Positions 29,463 to 39,527 are shown, counted from the first letter of the stretch. The stretch is 64,000 bases of DNA from Psychrobacter sp. I-STPA10 (GCF_021012795.1 NZ_VFYU01000003.1:103885-167884), one strand, 5' to 3'. The notes: generated by a model not told the origin, from the sequence alone. Numbers and translations: made by a program.

Positions 29463-30620
29463 TTAGCCCTTTGAGCGCATTTTTTTTACAATACCTTGCC
29501 GATAATATAAAGAGTTTGTGGCTTCTATAATATCGGTAATATATTGCTCTGCGCCAATTTGGGATAAATATTTAGATAACTGTTTTTCAGGGTTATTAAT
29601 CCACATATGATAATTAAATAAAAATGAATCATAGACAAAGGGTAAATGACCTTGATTATAACTGTTAAATTGTGACATTTCACAAGCCAATATCGCCAGT
29701 TTTTTATGATTAACTCGTTGCCGTTTTACTCTCTTGTTATTTGTTTGGTGGTCATTTTTTATTTGATGATTATCTATATTATTGTTAGAAAAATCATCTT
29801 CGAACGAATAATTATCAAAAAAGTTGCCATAATGACAGTAGGGCAGATATTCATCATCTAAACCAATATCATAACCAAGCTTTAACCATGCCTGATGTTG
29901 GTTAAATGATAAGATATTATCAGTATTATTGTGATTTTGCTGAGTGTCATTTTGATTATCATCAGTAATAAGTCCATTTTCTAAAAAATTTACTATTGAT
30001 AAATAATATCGGCACATAGCCATAGCTGTGGCTGATAGCTTGTTATTAGATGAATCATTGATGGATAAAAAACATTCAAAGACTTCTTTTAAACTGACAT
30101 CACGATAGTATAAAATTCCATTTTTAACAGTTAAATACCAAATATCACCATATAAAAAAGAATTATAAAACAGATAGCGAATATAATAAGTTCTAACAAA
30201 GTCATTCTTTTTGATGTTTTTATTGTTTTTTGCTAATTGGAATAATGCTCTGGCAATATTATTAAAAAAAGTCTTTTTCTCCTCACAATGCCCTACCATA
30301 TAAAACATAGATTCCATAGAATCAAAAATATTAAATAAATTCTCATCACAGTCATCATATAATTGATAAATATGAGGCGGTAAGTCATCTCGATAAAACT
30401 CAAGATGATACTGCCTTCTTTCTAAGTCCTCATCTTCACCACAGTAGACAAGATGACTGTGTATACTTATTCTACCCTGCTCTTCTTTATAGCAGTTTCT
30501 AATAAACTCCCACCCACTGGTCAGTGGGTCTGAAGCTAATTCTTGGTTAATTGGTTCTAAATTGGCACGAGGATGCAAATAAAGGTAAAGGTAGTGCTTG
30601 ACTAATTTGGAAAACAGCAT
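29463..30620 (-). CDS. Unknown Asn/Tyr-rich protein
   Basis: A 385-residue protein I cannot assign. It has no signal peptide. It is rich in Tyr, Phe, Asn and Asp, with two very hydrophilic Asn/Gln/His tracts (about residues 215-235 and 265-290). Local AT content is visibly higher than in neighbouring genes, which could mean acquisition from elsewhere. It is not in a tight operon: 102 bp to the rhomboid gene downstream, and the lldD terminator upstream. A Cys/His pair pattern does not form a known metal site. The long uninterrupted frame supports a real gene. Confidence 0.65.
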   Translation of the reverse strand: MLFSKLVKHYLYLYLHPRANLEPINQELASDPLTSGWEFIRNCYKEEQGRISIHSHLVYCGEDEDLERRQYHLEFYRDDLPPHIYQLYDDCDENLFNIFDSMESMFYMVGHCEEKKTFFNNIARALFQLAKNNKNIKKNDFVRTYYIRYLFYNSFLYGDIWYLTVKNGILYYRDVSLKEVFECFLSINDSSNNKLSATAMAMCRYYLSIVNFLENGLITDDNQNDTQQNHNNTDNILSFNQHQAWLKLGYDIGLDDEYLPYCHYGNFFDNYSFEDDFSNNNIDNHQIKNDHQTNNKRVKRQRVNHKKLAILACEMSQFNSYNQGHLPFVYDSFLFNYHMWINNPEKQLSKYLSQIGAEQYITDIIEATNSLYYRQGIVKKMRSKG

Positions 30621-30676
30621 AGTTATCCTGATTATTTTATGTTTTCTTGTTTGACTCTCTTGATTCTAAGAGGCAT

Positions 30677-30710
30677 AAAAAACCACCTTTTAAATTATCA
30701 TAAAAGGTGG
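30677..30710 (-). terminator. Rho-independent terminator of lldP-lldD
   Basis: A perfect 10-bp stem, CCACCTTTTA (30683-30692) with TAAAAGGTGG (30701-30710), loop of 8 nt. On the minus strand it is followed by six U's (A's at 30677-30682), right after the lldD stop. Confidence 0.9.
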
Positions 30711-30756
30711 CAGTGTGATATATATGATTGTGTTCTTGAAAGCCCAATTAATTCAA

Positions 30757-31968
30757 TTAACCCCAATGCATCGGTGCAATATGAGGATTAGAGCCTTTTA
30801 AATTCTCAAACGTGCCTTTAACTAAGATATCATCATTAACTGTATGAATGTCTGTATGACCACAAAATGCCATGGTGATGTCACATTCTTTGTAGATAAT
30901 CTCTAGGGCACGGCGCACACCGTCTTCACCATAAGCACCCAGACCATACAAAAAGGCGCGCCCAATCATCGTACCTTTTGCACCCAGTGCAATGGCTTTT
31001 AGTACGTCTTGTCCTGAACGGATACCACTGTCTAGCCATATCTCAATATTGCTATTTTCGGCTTTGATGGCTTGGACAATGTCAGGTAGTGCAGCAATAG
31101 AGGAAGGCGCACCATCAAGCTGGCGACCACCATGATTGGATACAATCAGTGCATCTGCGCCACTTTTGGCAGCCAAAATGGCGTCTTCAGGTTCCATGAT
31201 GCCTTTGATAATCAGCTTACCACCCCATAAATCCTTGATGCGAGCCACATCATCCCAGCTAAGACTGGGGTCAAACTGCTCGGTTGTCCATGAAGATAGT
31301 GAGGATAAGTCTCCAACACCTTTGGCGTGACCAACGATATTACCAAAGGTATGGTTTTTAGTACCCAGCATGTTTAAGCACCATTCTGGCTTGGTCATCA
31401 GGTTAAGGATATTTTTTAGGGTGGGTTGTGGTGGCGCAGACAGCCCGTTTTTGATGTCTTTATGACGTTGCCCTAATACTTGCAAATCAGCAGTCAATAC
31501 CAATGCGGAGCAGTTGGCTGCTTTGGCACGGTTGATTAGATTGTGCATAAAATCTTTGTCACGCATCACATAAAGCTGAAACCAAAATGGCTTGCTTGTC
31601 CCTGCTGCTACATCTTCAATCGAGCAGATACTCATGGTCGATAATGAAAAGGGAATGCCAAACTTTTCAGCAGCACGAGCCGCATGGACTTCGCCATCTG
31701 CCCACATCATACCTGTAAAGCCTGTTGGAGCAATGGCAACAGGCATATGCACATCTTCACCAATCATCTTGGTGGCAAGGCTACGCCCTTCCATATCGAC
31801 CAATACCCGTTGGCGTAGCTTGATACGGTCAAAGTCGGTTTCATTATTGCGATAAGTGGTTTGTGTCCATGAGCCAGAGTCCACATAATCATAAAACATA
31901 CGCGGTACTTTGTGTTCAGCAATACGGCGTAAGTCCTCAATTTCAGTAATTTTTGATAAATCTTTCAT
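30757..31968 (-). CDS. lldD: L-lactate dehydrogenase, FMN-dependent (quinone-linked)
   Basis: A member of the alpha-hydroxy-acid oxidase family, 403 residues, that oxidises L-lactate to pyruvate and feeds electrons to the quinone pool at the inner membrane. Diagnostic stretches include the N-terminal DLRRIAEHKVPRMFYDYVDSG, the FMN site APTGFTGMMW, and SNHGGRQLDGAPSS with the catalytic His and Arg. Length is near E. coli LldD (396). It lies downstream of lldP, 193 bp apart on the same strand, and ends at the terminator at 30677. No lldR regulator is in the window. Confidence 0.94.
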   Translation of the reverse strand: MKDLSKITEIEDLRRIAEHKVPRMFYDYVDSGSWTQTTYRNNETDFDRIKLRQRVLVDMEGRSLATKMIGEDVHMPVAIAPTGFTGMMWADGEVHAARAAEKFGIPFSLSTMSICSIEDVAAGTSKPFWFQLYVMRDKDFMHNLINRAKAANCSALVLTADLQVLGQRHKDIKNGLSAPPQPTLKNILNLMTKPEWCLNMLGTKNHTFGNIVGHAKGVGDLSSLSSWTTEQFDPSLSWDDVARIKDLWGGKLIIKGIMEPEDAILAAKSGADALIVSNHGGRQLDGAPSSIAALPDIVQAIKAENSNIEIWLDSGIRSGQDVLKAIALGAKGTMIGRAFLYGLGAYGEDGVRRALEIIYKECDITMAFCGHTDIHTVNDDILVKGTFENLKGSNPHIAPMHWG

Positions 31969-32161
31969 AATACTACCTTACTTAACTTATATAATTTAAC
32001 TTTATAACTTAACTGAGCGTTGCTAAATCATATAGCCTTATTAATGAAATCAAGCCCATAGCAAAAGTTGCTATGGACTTGATAATCGCAAAAAAAATGG
32101 GCGTAAAAAACTATATTAACATGAGTATCATTGTTATTGTTGTATCACTTTTTCTGTATTA

Positions 32162-33934
32162 TCAACCTTTGGCTTTATTGCTAGTAGTGGTATTACTAGT
32201 AATGGTCATAATAGCAAAAAAGGATAATGGCCAAACCACTGCTAATATCCACCATATTATACCGCCAAAAATAATCGCCATACCAAGAAAACCTGCTTGC
32301 ACCACATAATAAATCATTGCTAGCAGCGTTTTGCGAATAACGTAACCTTCCTTGTTTATCAAACCCACAACTGCACAAGCGGCGACCACATTATGCACAG
32401 ATACCATATTACCAGCAGCTCCACCAATGGCTTGTAATGCCACCACCTGTGCTGCCAAATTAGTATTTAAGCCAATTTGCCCTGCCGTTGACCATTGAAA
32501 GTAAGAAAACATCATATTACTAATGGTATTAGACCCTGCGATGAATGCACCCATTGCTCCAATCCATGGTGACATTAGTGGCCATGCACCATGAAATGCA
32601 TTGGCGGCACTCTCTGCCAACAAAATTGGCATCGCTGGTAGGGCATCAAGTGTGCCTGCGGCAGCACCAGAGTTGATAAATACCTGTACCATTGGCACAG
32701 AAAATAGCAATGCAGGTGCGGCAGCTATCATGGTTTTGGCAGAATTTGACCAACTACGTTTAACAGAATCCTTATTCATGCTAAAAAGCCAAATACATAT
32801 TAAAGAAGTGATTACCAAAATCGTGCCGGGTGAATAGGCTAGTTGGATTTTGCTTGAGATATCTGTACCAAATAGATTGGCAAATTTAATGGTGGTCATA
32901 TCGCCGACCAAAAATGCCTTTAATGGGGCTACTACCCGAGTAATGATAAGTAATACAATCACAATGATATAAGGTGAAAATGCGCGAATAATAGAAAAAC
33001 GTGGCGCAACGGTATCATCAAATTTTTCTTCTGCCAATGTCCCCAACCATGCGTTATCCCACTGAGCACGAGGCGCAAAATCAAAGGTTTCTTTGGGTAC
33101 CAAAAATCCACGTTTGGTCGCTGGCAAAACAATCAATAGACCAATAAAGCCACCAACCAATGAGGGAAATTCAGGGCCTAAATATTTGGCGACCAAATAA
33201 TAAGGAATGGTAAAGGCGAGCCCTGCAAAAATAGCAAACGGCCAAGCTTTTAAGCCTTCTACAAAAGAGCGTTTTTCACCAAAAAAGCGAGTCAAAAATG
33301 CGCTTAAAATTAAGGGAATTAAAAAGCCAATTAATGCATGAAATAGTCCCACATTACCTGTGATTTGTAGCAAATACTGCTCAACAGTGCTTGGCTCAAT
33401 CGCTTGTGCCAAATCAGCTTTATTACTAATACCTGTATTGACGCCAAGTAATAATGGTGTACCTACTGCGCCAAAGGATACAGGTGTGGATTGGATAATA
33501 AGCACCGTCATCACACATGCCATTGCAGGGAAGCCAAGTGCCAATAGCAAAGGTGCACCAACTGCAGAAGGTGTCCCAAATCCTGATGAACCCTCGACCA
33601 ATGAACAAAATAGCCAAGCCACAATAATGGCTTGTACCCGTCTATCAGGTGATATGTCCATAAAGCCACGGCGAATGGCGATGATAGCACCACTTTCTTT
33701 TAATGTATTTAGTAGCAAAATAGCAGCAAATACAATAAACAAAATAGTTAAGGCAATGATAACTCCATTGACCGTTGCTGCTGCTACCTGAGCTCCGCTT
33801 ACCTGCCAAACAAAGAAAGATAAGGCAGCGGTGACCAGATACGCTGCGCCCATAGAAACTTTTGCTGGTAAGCGCATGACCACCAGCAAGACAAACACCA
33901 CTAAAATGGGTGCTAACGCCAAAAATGTGTACAT
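32162..33934 (-). CDS. lldP: L-lactate permease
   Basis: A 590-residue LctP-family transporter with about 14 TM helices that imports lactate with protons. Typical stretches are GSSGFGTPSAVGAPLLLALGF, SFGAVGTPLLLGV and AGSNTISNMMFSYFQW. AAGGA is 7 nt before the ATG. It is the first gene of the lldP-lldD pair. The C-terminus ends in a short Thr/Ser/Asn-rich tail. The 193-bp gap to lldD contains an imperfect hairpin (about 32053-32081) without a U-tract, which might tune expression of lldD. Confidence 0.94.
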   Translation of the reverse strand: MYTFLALAPILVVFVLLVVMRLPAKVSMGAAYLVTAALSFFVWQVSGAQVAAATVNGVIIALTILFIVFAAILLLNTLKESGAIIAIRRGFMDISPDRRVQAIIVAWLFCSLVEGSSGFGTPSAVGAPLLLALGFPAMACVMTVLIIQSTPVSFGAVGTPLLLGVNTGISNKADLAQAIEPSTVEQYLLQITGNVGLFHALIGFLIPLILSAFLTRFFGEKRSFVEGLKAWPFAIFAGLAFTIPYYLVAKYLGPEFPSLVGGFIGLLIVLPATKRGFLVPKETFDFAPRAQWDNAWLGTLAEEKFDDTVAPRFSIIRAFSPYIIVIVLLIITRVVAPLKAFLVGDMTTIKFANLFGTDISSKIQLAYSPGTILVITSLICIWLFSMNKDSVKRSWSNSAKTMIAAAPALLFSVPMVQVFINSGAAAGTLDALPAMPILLAESAANAFHGAWPLMSPWIGAMGAFIAGSNTISNMMFSYFQWSTAGQIGLNTNLAAQVVALQAIGGAAGNMVSVHNVVAACAVVGLINKEGYVIRKTLLAMIYYVVQAGFLGMAIIFGGIIWWILAVVWPLSFFAIMTITSNTTTSNKAKG

Positions 33935-34285
33935 AAATTTTCCTTAACTGTACTTAATTTACCTTTATCGTATTGTAATACTTCAAAAGTAATACAAATT
34001 TTTCTGAAAGTAACACTATCATACGGTAAAAGTATGCTTAATATAATCCCATTAATAGTAAGGTTTTGGTAATAAAGAGGCGTGATAACCTTTACGTGGT
34101 CAGTTATAAAAATATAACTTATTGAAATAATAAGATTTTTTATAAAAAAACCTGACCAAATGGTTATGATTGTTTTTACTTATCATTGTGTTCGATTATT
34201 TTGTATAAATGATAAATAGAATCATTTCCCTATTACCTATGTTTTAATCATTGATCCATCAGCCTCGGTTAGTTAGTCACAGCTG
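33935..34285. other. Intergenic region upstream of lldP
   Basis: About 350 bp of very AT-rich sequence before lldP. It should contain the lldP promoter, but I see no clear -35/-10 pair or operator that I would defend. No gene or repeat seen. Confidence 0.5.
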
Positions 34286-34669
34286 CTATTGATTTTTATT
34301 TAGGATAAGTTGCTGTAAATCAGCAATAGAAAATGGATAATCCAATCGTTGCTGTGGTGTCAGTAGAACAGGTATTTTATCAGCAAATTGCATCATTAGT
34401 CTTTCATTAAATTTAGCAATATCAATCACTTGATAATGAATGCCATAAACACCACAAAATAGCCTCAAAGTCTCTTGAGCTTGTTCACACAAATGACAAG
34501 CAGAAGTACCTAGTAGCCACCATGCTGCTAAGTGAAGGTGATTATCATCACTGTTGGTATTGTTTTGAGTGGAAGTTGTTGGGTCATTGGTTATGTCTAC
34601 TGATTGTGCGAGTGCACGATATATGTCATTGCGTAAATCTTGGCTGGGTTTAGTGGTATCAGTAGACAT
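34286..34669 (-). CDS. Glutaredoxin-like (DUF836-type) protein
   Basis: A 127-residue protein with a thioredoxin-like C-terminal half: LLGTSACHLCEQAQETL holds a CxxC pair (Cys58, Cys61), followed by YQVIDIA and the cis-Pro segment DKIPVLLTPQQRLDYPF. This matches small glutaredoxin-like proteins of the DUF836 type. The first ~45 residues are polar and probably disordered. The start at 34669 has AGAGAG upstream; longer readings do not. Redox substrate unknown. It is divergent from mtgA. Confidence 0.8.
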   Translation of the reverse strand: MSTDTTKPSQDLRNDIYRALAQSVDITNDPTTSTQNNTNSDDNHLHLAAWWLLGTSACHLCEQAQETLRLFCGVYGIHYQVIDIAKFNERLMMQFADKIPVLLTPQQRLDYPFSIADLQQLILNKNQ

Positions 34670-34894
34670 GGTTTTCTCTCTTATCTTTATATTTTTAATA
34701 GCCGTACCTAAATATCTGTACTTAAGACGCATATATGGTGACAGTCTATATCTGTTATTATACGCACTTTATCTGCACAATATCTCATCAGTAACGCCTC
34801 TTTTATACAATACAGCCCCATGTCGTTTGACGATTAATGAGATTGGTATGGGGAGCTAATTTTTATTTCAATCATTTGCTTAGGTAGTCTTATC

Positions 34895-35572
34895 ATGGCA
34901 ATTATTGCTAAATTTATCAAACGAGTACTGATAGTACTTATTTTATTGTTTGTGGCTTTTCATCTTATGATTGCAGGGTTGCTTGCAGTTTGGAAAACAC
35001 AGCCGATTGATAATTCAATGTTTATGTTACTACATCGCCTCTCAGGGGGAAGTGTGACGCAAACGTGGGTCGAGTATGATCACATTGCCAAATCAGCAAA
35101 ACAGGCAGCCATTGCCAGTGAAGATGCAAAATTTGTTACTCATGATGGTTTTGATATGCAGGGCATCGAAGTGGCAATGAAGAAAAATGAAAGTACAGGT
35201 ACAGTATCAGCAGGTGGTTCGACCATCACCCAGCAACTGGCAAAAAATTTATTTTTAACGCCGCATCGCTCCTATGTGCGTAAAGGCGAGGAAGCCATTA
35301 TTACCGTTATGATAGAGAATATATGGGATAAACAGCGTATTTTAACTGCTTATTTGAATGTAGCTGAGTTTGGTGATGGTATTTATGGCATTGAAGCGGC
35401 AGCACAGCATTATTTTGGCAAACCTGCCAGTAAACTCAGTCAAAGTGAATCCGCCTTATTAATTAGTATGTTACCCAATCCTAAATATTATGAGCAACAC
35501 CAAGATGCCAAGCGGTTGCGTAATAAGCAGCGCATTATTCAAAAGCGTATGCCCTCAGCAGCATTACCGTAG
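34895..35572 (+). CDS. mtgA: Monofunctional biosynthetic peptidoglycan transglycosylase
   Basis: A GT51 enzyme of 225 residues that polymerises lipid II into glycan strands at the periplasmic face. One N-terminal TM helix (VLIVLILLFVAFHLMIAGLLAV) is followed by the GT51 motifs ASEDAKFVTHDGFD with the catalytic Glu, GGSTITQQLAKNLFL, and the lower-lobe AYLNVAEFGDGIYGIEAAAQHYF. There is no transpeptidase domain. Length agrees with MtgA (about 240). Gene ppk follows after about 200 bp, which looks like a separate unit. Confidence 0.95.
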   Translation: MAIIAKFIKRVLIVLILLFVAFHLMIAGLLAVWKTQPIDNSMFMLLHRLSGGSVTQTWVEYDHIAKSAKQAAIASEDAKFVTHDGFDMQGIEVAMKKNESTGTVSAGGSTITQQLAKNLFLTPHRSYVRKGEEAIITVMIENIWDKQRILTAYLNVAEFGDGIYGIEAAAQHYFGKPASKLSQSESALLISMLPNPKYYEQHQDAKRLRNKQRIIQKRMPSAALP

Positions 35573-35776
35573 GTATTTATTTTTAAAAGGATTATAAAAA
35601 TTTTATAACGGTTAATTATCTAATACTTATAATAATAAAGGTAGGTTTATTGTCAGTTGCCGTTATATCGTCATATTTATCAGCTATATTGTTGATAAAT
35701 ATGGTAATTGTTATCCTTGTTAATAAAAACGTTTGTAAAAACGGACTCTTTATGAAAACTGACTTAGGAGGTGTCT

Positions 35777-37969
35777 ATGCCCACAGCCCAAAATAAACAA
35801 CAACCTCAGCCTAGTGCAACCAAAAATAGTGCGACCAAACCACAGCAGTCTGCCACGTCTAATTTGACGACAATAGATTGGCACAGAGCAGAAGATGGTA
35901 GCTATTCTCCCAACTGCTATATCAATCGTGAGTTATCATGGTTGCAATTTCATTTGCGTGTATTGGCTCAAGCAACCAATCCTTGTCACCCTTTATTAGA
36001 ACGATTGTTTTTTTTAATCATATTCTCATCAAATATGGACGAGTTTTTTGAAATACGTGTGGCAGGTGTTATGCAGCAGATGAATCGTGGCAATCTTGCT
36101 AATACACCTGATGGTCTTAAGCCCAGTGATGTATTGGCAGAAATCTCCAAAATATCGCATGCTGCCATCACTGAGCAGTATCGTATTTTAAATGAAGACA
36201 TATTGCCTGAGATGGCAAAACAAGACATTCGCTACTTAAAGCGTGATGAATTAAACGCCAAACAAGCCGCATGGATGAAAGAATATTTTATCCATCAGGT
36301 ATTGCCTGTACTGACTCCGATTAGCATTGATCCAGCGCACCCATTTCCAAGACTGGTCAATAAAAGCCTTAACTTTATGGTTAGCCTAGAAGGCAAAGAT
36401 GCCTTTGGACGTGATATTAATCTAGCTGTTGTACCCGCACCACGCAGTTTGCCTCGAGTTATTCGCATCCCTGATGAACTAACAGGTGGCAAGGAGCATC
36501 ATATTATGCTCTCAGCCGTGATCCATGAACATGTCGGTGAGCTATTCCCTGGTGTAAAAGTCACTGGCTGCCATCAATTTCGCTTGACTCGCAATGCCGA
36601 TTTGAATCTGGCAGATGATGTAGAGGATATTGCCAAAGCACTTGAAGGCGAATTAGAAAATCGCCGTTTTGGTGACAAAGTACGCCTGGAGGTAACCACC
36701 AATTGTCCAGAAGAAATCAGTAATTATCTACTTAATGAATTTGAACTGCATAAAGATTTACTCTATCGTGTTAATGGTCCTGTTAACTTAACCCGTTTGT
36801 TGTTTGATTTTAATGTGCCTGAGTTACGTTATCAGCCATTTACCCACATGATGCCAAAAAGTTTTCGTCGTGAGTCTTTTGACAAAGGCGATAGTATGTT
36901 TACCGCCATGCGCCGTGGTGATGTACTGGTGCATCATCCGTTTGAATCGTTTAATCCGATTGTTAACTTGTTATGGCAAGCGGCTAATGACCCCAAAGTA
37001 TTGGCAATTAAACAAACTTTATACCGCTCGGGTACCAACTCTGAGATAGTACAAGCACTGGCAGCCGCTGCCCGCAATGGTAAAGAAGTCACTGCTGTAA
37101 TTGAATTACGTGCCCGTTTTGATGAAGCCAAAAACATCGAAGTGGCTAATCTGCTGCAAGAAGCAGGTGCCGTAGTGGTTTATGGTATCGTTGGTTATAA
37201 AACCCACGCCAAACTGATGCTGATTGTGCGCCGTGAAGACAATCAGATTCGTCGCTATGTGCATCTAGGCACAGGCAACTATCATGCAGGTAATGCCAAA
37301 GCTTATACTGACTATGGTTTATTTACCGCAGACCCCAATATTTCAGAAGACGTGCATAAAATATTCCAAGAGCTTACGGGCATGGGTAAGCCTGCCAAAG
37401 TGAATAAACTGCTGCATTCTCCTTTTACTTTGCATGATAGCTTAATGCAATATATTGATGATGAGATTGCACATGCCAAAGCAGGTAAAAAAGCACACAT
37501 CATCGTCAAGGTCAATGCGCTGACCGAGCGTAAATTGATCGACAAGCTTTATGATGCCTCACAAGCAGGAGTGAAAGTTGAATTAATTTTACGCTCAATG
37601 TGTTGTTTGCGACCACAGGTTAAAGGTTTATCAGAAAATATCACTGTGCGTTCAGTGGTGGGGCGTTTCTTAGAGCATACCCGTGTTTATTATTTTTATA
37701 ATAATGGTGATGAACGTCTCTACTGTGGTAGTGCTGATTGGATGGATCGTAACCTATTTCACCGTGTCGAAGTCGCATTTCCCATTGAAGATAAAAAGCT
37801 GTTTAAACGAGTCTATGAAGATGGGTTGATTAATTACTTGCAAGATAATGTACAAGCATGGACGTTGGCAGGCGATGGTAGCTGGCAAGCATTGTCACCC
37901 AAAGCAGGAGAAGAGGCACACATTGCTCAAAACCACTTATTACAAGTTATTAATAAAGTCAGCCACTAA
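35777..37969 (+). CDS. ppk: Polyphosphate kinase 1
   Basis: A 730-residue enzyme that transfers the ATP gamma-phosphate onto polyphosphate. The four-domain PPK1 layout is complete: N-terminal [14 protein letters not shown], phospholipase-D-like catalytic domains with [14 protein letters not shown] (His477, the likely phosphorylated residue) and HLGTGNYH, and C-terminal [20 protein letters not shown]. The start at 35777 follows AGGAGG by 5 nt; the GTG at 35771 would be inside that ribosome site. The first ~35 residues are a Gln/Thr/Ser-rich tail not found in E. coli PPK. A terminator follows. Confidence 0.96.
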   Translation: MPTAQNKQQPQPSATKNSATKPQQSATSNLTTIDWHRAEDGSYSPNCYINRELSWLQFHLRVLAQATNPCHPLLERLFFLIIFSSNMDEFFEIRVAGVMQQMNRGNLANTPDGLKPSDVLAEISKISHAAITEQYRILNEDILPEMAKQDIRYLKRDELNAKQAAWMKEYFIHQVLPVLTPISIDPAHPFPRLVNKSLNFMVSLEGKDAFGRDINLAVVPAPRSLPRVIRIPDELTGGKEHHIMLSAVIHEHVGELFPGVKVTGCHQFRLTRNADLNLADDVEDIAKALEGELENRRFGDKVRLEVTTNCPEEISNYLLNEFELHKDLLYRVNGPVNLTRLLFDFNVPELRYQPFTHMMPKSFRRESFDKGDSMFTAMRRGDVLVHHPFESFNPIVNLLWQAANDPKVLAIKQTLYRSGTNSEIVQALAAAARNGKEVTAVIELRARFDEAKNIEVANLLQEAGAVVVYGIVGYKTHAKLMLIVRREDNQIRRYVHLGTGNYHAGNAKAYTDYGLFTADPNISEDVHKIFQELTGMGKPAKVNKLLHSPFTLHDSLMQYIDDEIAHAKAGKKAHIIVKVNALTERKLIDKLYDASQAGVKVELILRSMCCLRPQVKGLSENITVRSVVGRFLEHTRVYYFYNNGDERLYCGSADWMDRNLFHRVEVAFPIEDKKLFKRVYEDGLINYLQDNVQAWTLAGDGSWQALSPKAGEEAHIAQNHLLQVINKVSH

Positions 37970-38001
37970 TATTTTGCGCTATCTTGTATTGATAAAAAAC
38001 T

Positions 38002-38032
38002 AAAAACAACTGAGCAATCAGTTGTTTTTTTT
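38002..38032 (+). terminator. Rho-independent terminator of ppk
   Basis: AAAAACAACTGA (38002-38013) pairs with TCAGTTGTTTTT (38018-38029) around GCAA, followed by further T's. It isolates ppk from the small genes downstream. Confidence 0.92.
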
Positions 38033-38152
38033 ATATATACGCATCACTTTTTACATATATATACACATTGATACGTCATTATTTTGGAGATATGGGTATA
38101 AACTAGGTAATATAGAACGTGATCAATGACCCTTTTTTATTAGGAGACAGCA

Positions 38153-38353
38153 ATGAGCGCAGAAAACAATCAAGCAAAACAAACCAAATCTGACATTGAG
38201 CAAGCAGTGGATAATATCAAGGTTGACTCGTTGGCAGAAAATTTAAAAGACAGCGCTGATAATACAAACACAGCTGAGGTACAAAAACCAGCAACCTTAA
38301 GCGATGATGAGCAAACTGCATTTATTGATGAAGAGTTACGCACTGATCAATAA
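38153..38353 (+). CDS. Small acidic, probably disordered protein (1 of 3)
   Basis: A 66-residue protein with AGGAGA 8 nt before the ATG. Composition is strongly hydrophilic (Asp, Glu, Asn, Gln, Ala, Lys), without Cys, Trp, Gly or any hydrophobic segment, so probably intrinsically disordered. No family recognised. It is the first of three similar-style genes in a row between the ppk terminator and the tRNA-Leu gene. Its middle NIKVDSLAENLKDSA may form an amphipathic helix. A stress-linked hydrophilin role is possible but not shown by the sequence. Confidence 0.7.
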   Translation: MSAENNQAKQTKSDIEQAVDNIKVDSLAENLKDSADNTNTAEVQKPATLSDDEQTAFIDEELRTDQ

Positions 38354-38449
38354 AGCTGATAAATAAAGTAATCTATGACCAGTTTGTTCCAGTAAGCGAA
38401 TAAGCGATAGAATAAAGCCAATATTTTAAATAGCTAAAAGGATACTATC

Positions 38450-38761
38450 ATGTCAATTAATAAACAGATTAAAGTAACAGACCAACAAGCCGCAGCGGCA
38501 GCCGAAACGCTTAATGTTGACAGTAATATCACCAAAGAAGAGGCAACGAGTGCTTCTATTGATAAAAGTGCTGATCCTAAAGAGCTTAATGAAACCTATG
38601 CAGGACGTAAGTATCAGCCAGACATAGATGGTCCACAACAGGACTCACAAGAGACAGACGAAATCTATTCTGACCCACGCAAACAAGAGAATCTGCCACC
38701 TGCTGGCAAAAATGTGGGTGAACTAAATGCACATGATTTAAGCCGTAATAATGATGTTTAA
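38450..38761 (+). CDS. Small acidic, probably disordered protein (2 of 3)
   Basis: A 103-residue hydrophilic protein starting MSINKQIKVTDQQAAAAAETL, with AAAAGGA upstream. Rich in Asp, Glu, Asn, Gln and Pro; no Cys, Trp or membrane segment. The section ETYAGRKYQPDIDGPQQ and the Pro-rich PPAGKNVGEL suggest short linear motifs more than a fold. No family recognised. It lies 96 bp after the first small gene, on the same strand; the third follows after 134 bp. Each gene has its own good ribosome site. Confidence 0.7.
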   Translation: MSINKQIKVTDQQAAAAAETLNVDSNITKEEATSASIDKSADPKELNETYAGRKYQPDIDGPQQDSQETDEIYSDPRKQENLPPAGKNVGELNAHDLSRNNDV

Positions 38762-38895
38762 ATAAAAAAAGGATGGTTAAATAGCAAAATCTAAAACTAA
38801 AGACAGTGGTATAAAAAGATCAAAAAAGTGTTATATTGATTTTTCAAATGTCATTTGACTAACAATTAAATATAAATCAAAAATAAGGATTTTTT

Positions 38896-39234
38896 ATGAC
38901 CAGCAATGATTCAAACTTAATTAAAACACCCTTAAAAGAGTCCTCAGATGAATCACAAAATCCTCAGACTGTAGAATCTACGACAACTGAGGTGAAAAAT
39001 ATTGAAGATGCAGGAGAAGTGGTCAACACCGAACATGTCAATGAAGGTGACTTAGCGGCAAGAAGTCCTGACCGTCGTGACCAAATAGGGCAGCCTTTTG
39101 ATGGTAGTATTAATGAGCACAGTATGGGTTCAGATAATCCACAAAGTGAAGATTTACATACACTGAACCGTTATGCCAATGTTGATAATGCGCAAACTCG
39201 GGTACTATCAGCCAATGATCAAAAATCATCATAA
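38896..39234 (+). CDS. Small acidic, probably disordered protein (3 of 3)
   Basis: A 112-residue hydrophilic protein with AAGGA 7 nt before the ATG. The first half is Ser/Thr/Glu-rich; the second half has AARSPDRRDQIGQPFDGSIN, the only charged-balanced part. No Cys, signal or membrane segment; no family recognised. It ends about 50 bp before a bidirectional terminator shared with the convergent tRNA-Leu gene, so the three small genes may form one transcript that ends there. Confidence 0.7.
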   Translation: MTSNDSNLIKTPLKESSDESQNPQTVESTTTEVKNIEDAGEVVNTEHVNEGDLAARSPDRRDQIGQPFDGSINEHSMGSDNPQSEDLHTLNRYANVDNAQTRVLSANDQKSS

Positions 39235-39284
39235 ATAAAGTAGGTCTGATTAGTCACTAAAAACAAACATAAATCATAAATAAT

Positions 39285-39318
39285 AAAAAACCCCGAAAGC
39301 CATAAGCTACGGGGTTTT
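39285..39318 (-). terminator. Terminator of tRNA-Leu, probably bidirectional
   Basis: AAAACCCCG (39287-39295) pairs with CGGGGTTTT (39310-39318) around a 14-nt loop. On the minus strand it is followed by a U-run ending the tRNA transcript; T's at 39315-39318 may also serve the plus-strand small genes. Confidence 0.85.
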
Positions 39319-39324
39319 CTTATA

Positions 39325-39411
39325 TGGTACCAGTGGTCGGACTCGAACCGACACGCTTTTAAGGGCAACGGATTTTGAATCCGTCGTGTCTACCAATTCC
39401 ACCACACTGGC
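39325..39411 (-). tRNA. tRNA-Leu (anticodon CAA)
   Basis: The minus strand reads a complete 87-nt class II tRNA. The acceptor arm GCCAGTG pairs with CACTGGT (first pair a G-U), followed by ACCA encoded in the DNA. The D-loop is TGGTAGACA, and the anticodon loop TTCAAAA in the stem ACGGA/TCCGT gives CAA, reading UUG. A long variable arm and the GGTTCGAGTCC T-arm complete it. The length and variable arm are those of leucine tRNAs. Confidence 0.97.
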
Positions 39412-39527
39412 ATGTAGGGTTAGCTATCACACAAAATAGGAATTAAACTAAATAACTAATAGTGTGTTTGCTGTAGGACGGCTATTATAGCAACATTTTT
39501 CACAGCGTCAAGCATTTTATTGCAATT

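Noticed and set aside
32053..32081. Hairpin between lldP and lldD as a terminator
   Set aside because: The stem has a mismatch and no U-tract follows on the minus strand, so it should not end transcription; kept only as a note in the lldP entry.
34155..34164. ACCA-AA-TGGT inverted repeat upstream of lldP as a GntR/LldR operator
   Set aside because: Four-base arms are too short to stand out in this AT-rich region, and it is far (about 220 bp) from the start codon.
35649..35690. Possible Pho box upstream of ppk (TTGTCA...CGTCAT)
   Set aside because: The spacing and second half-repeat do not match the 11-bp periodic PhoB pattern well enough.
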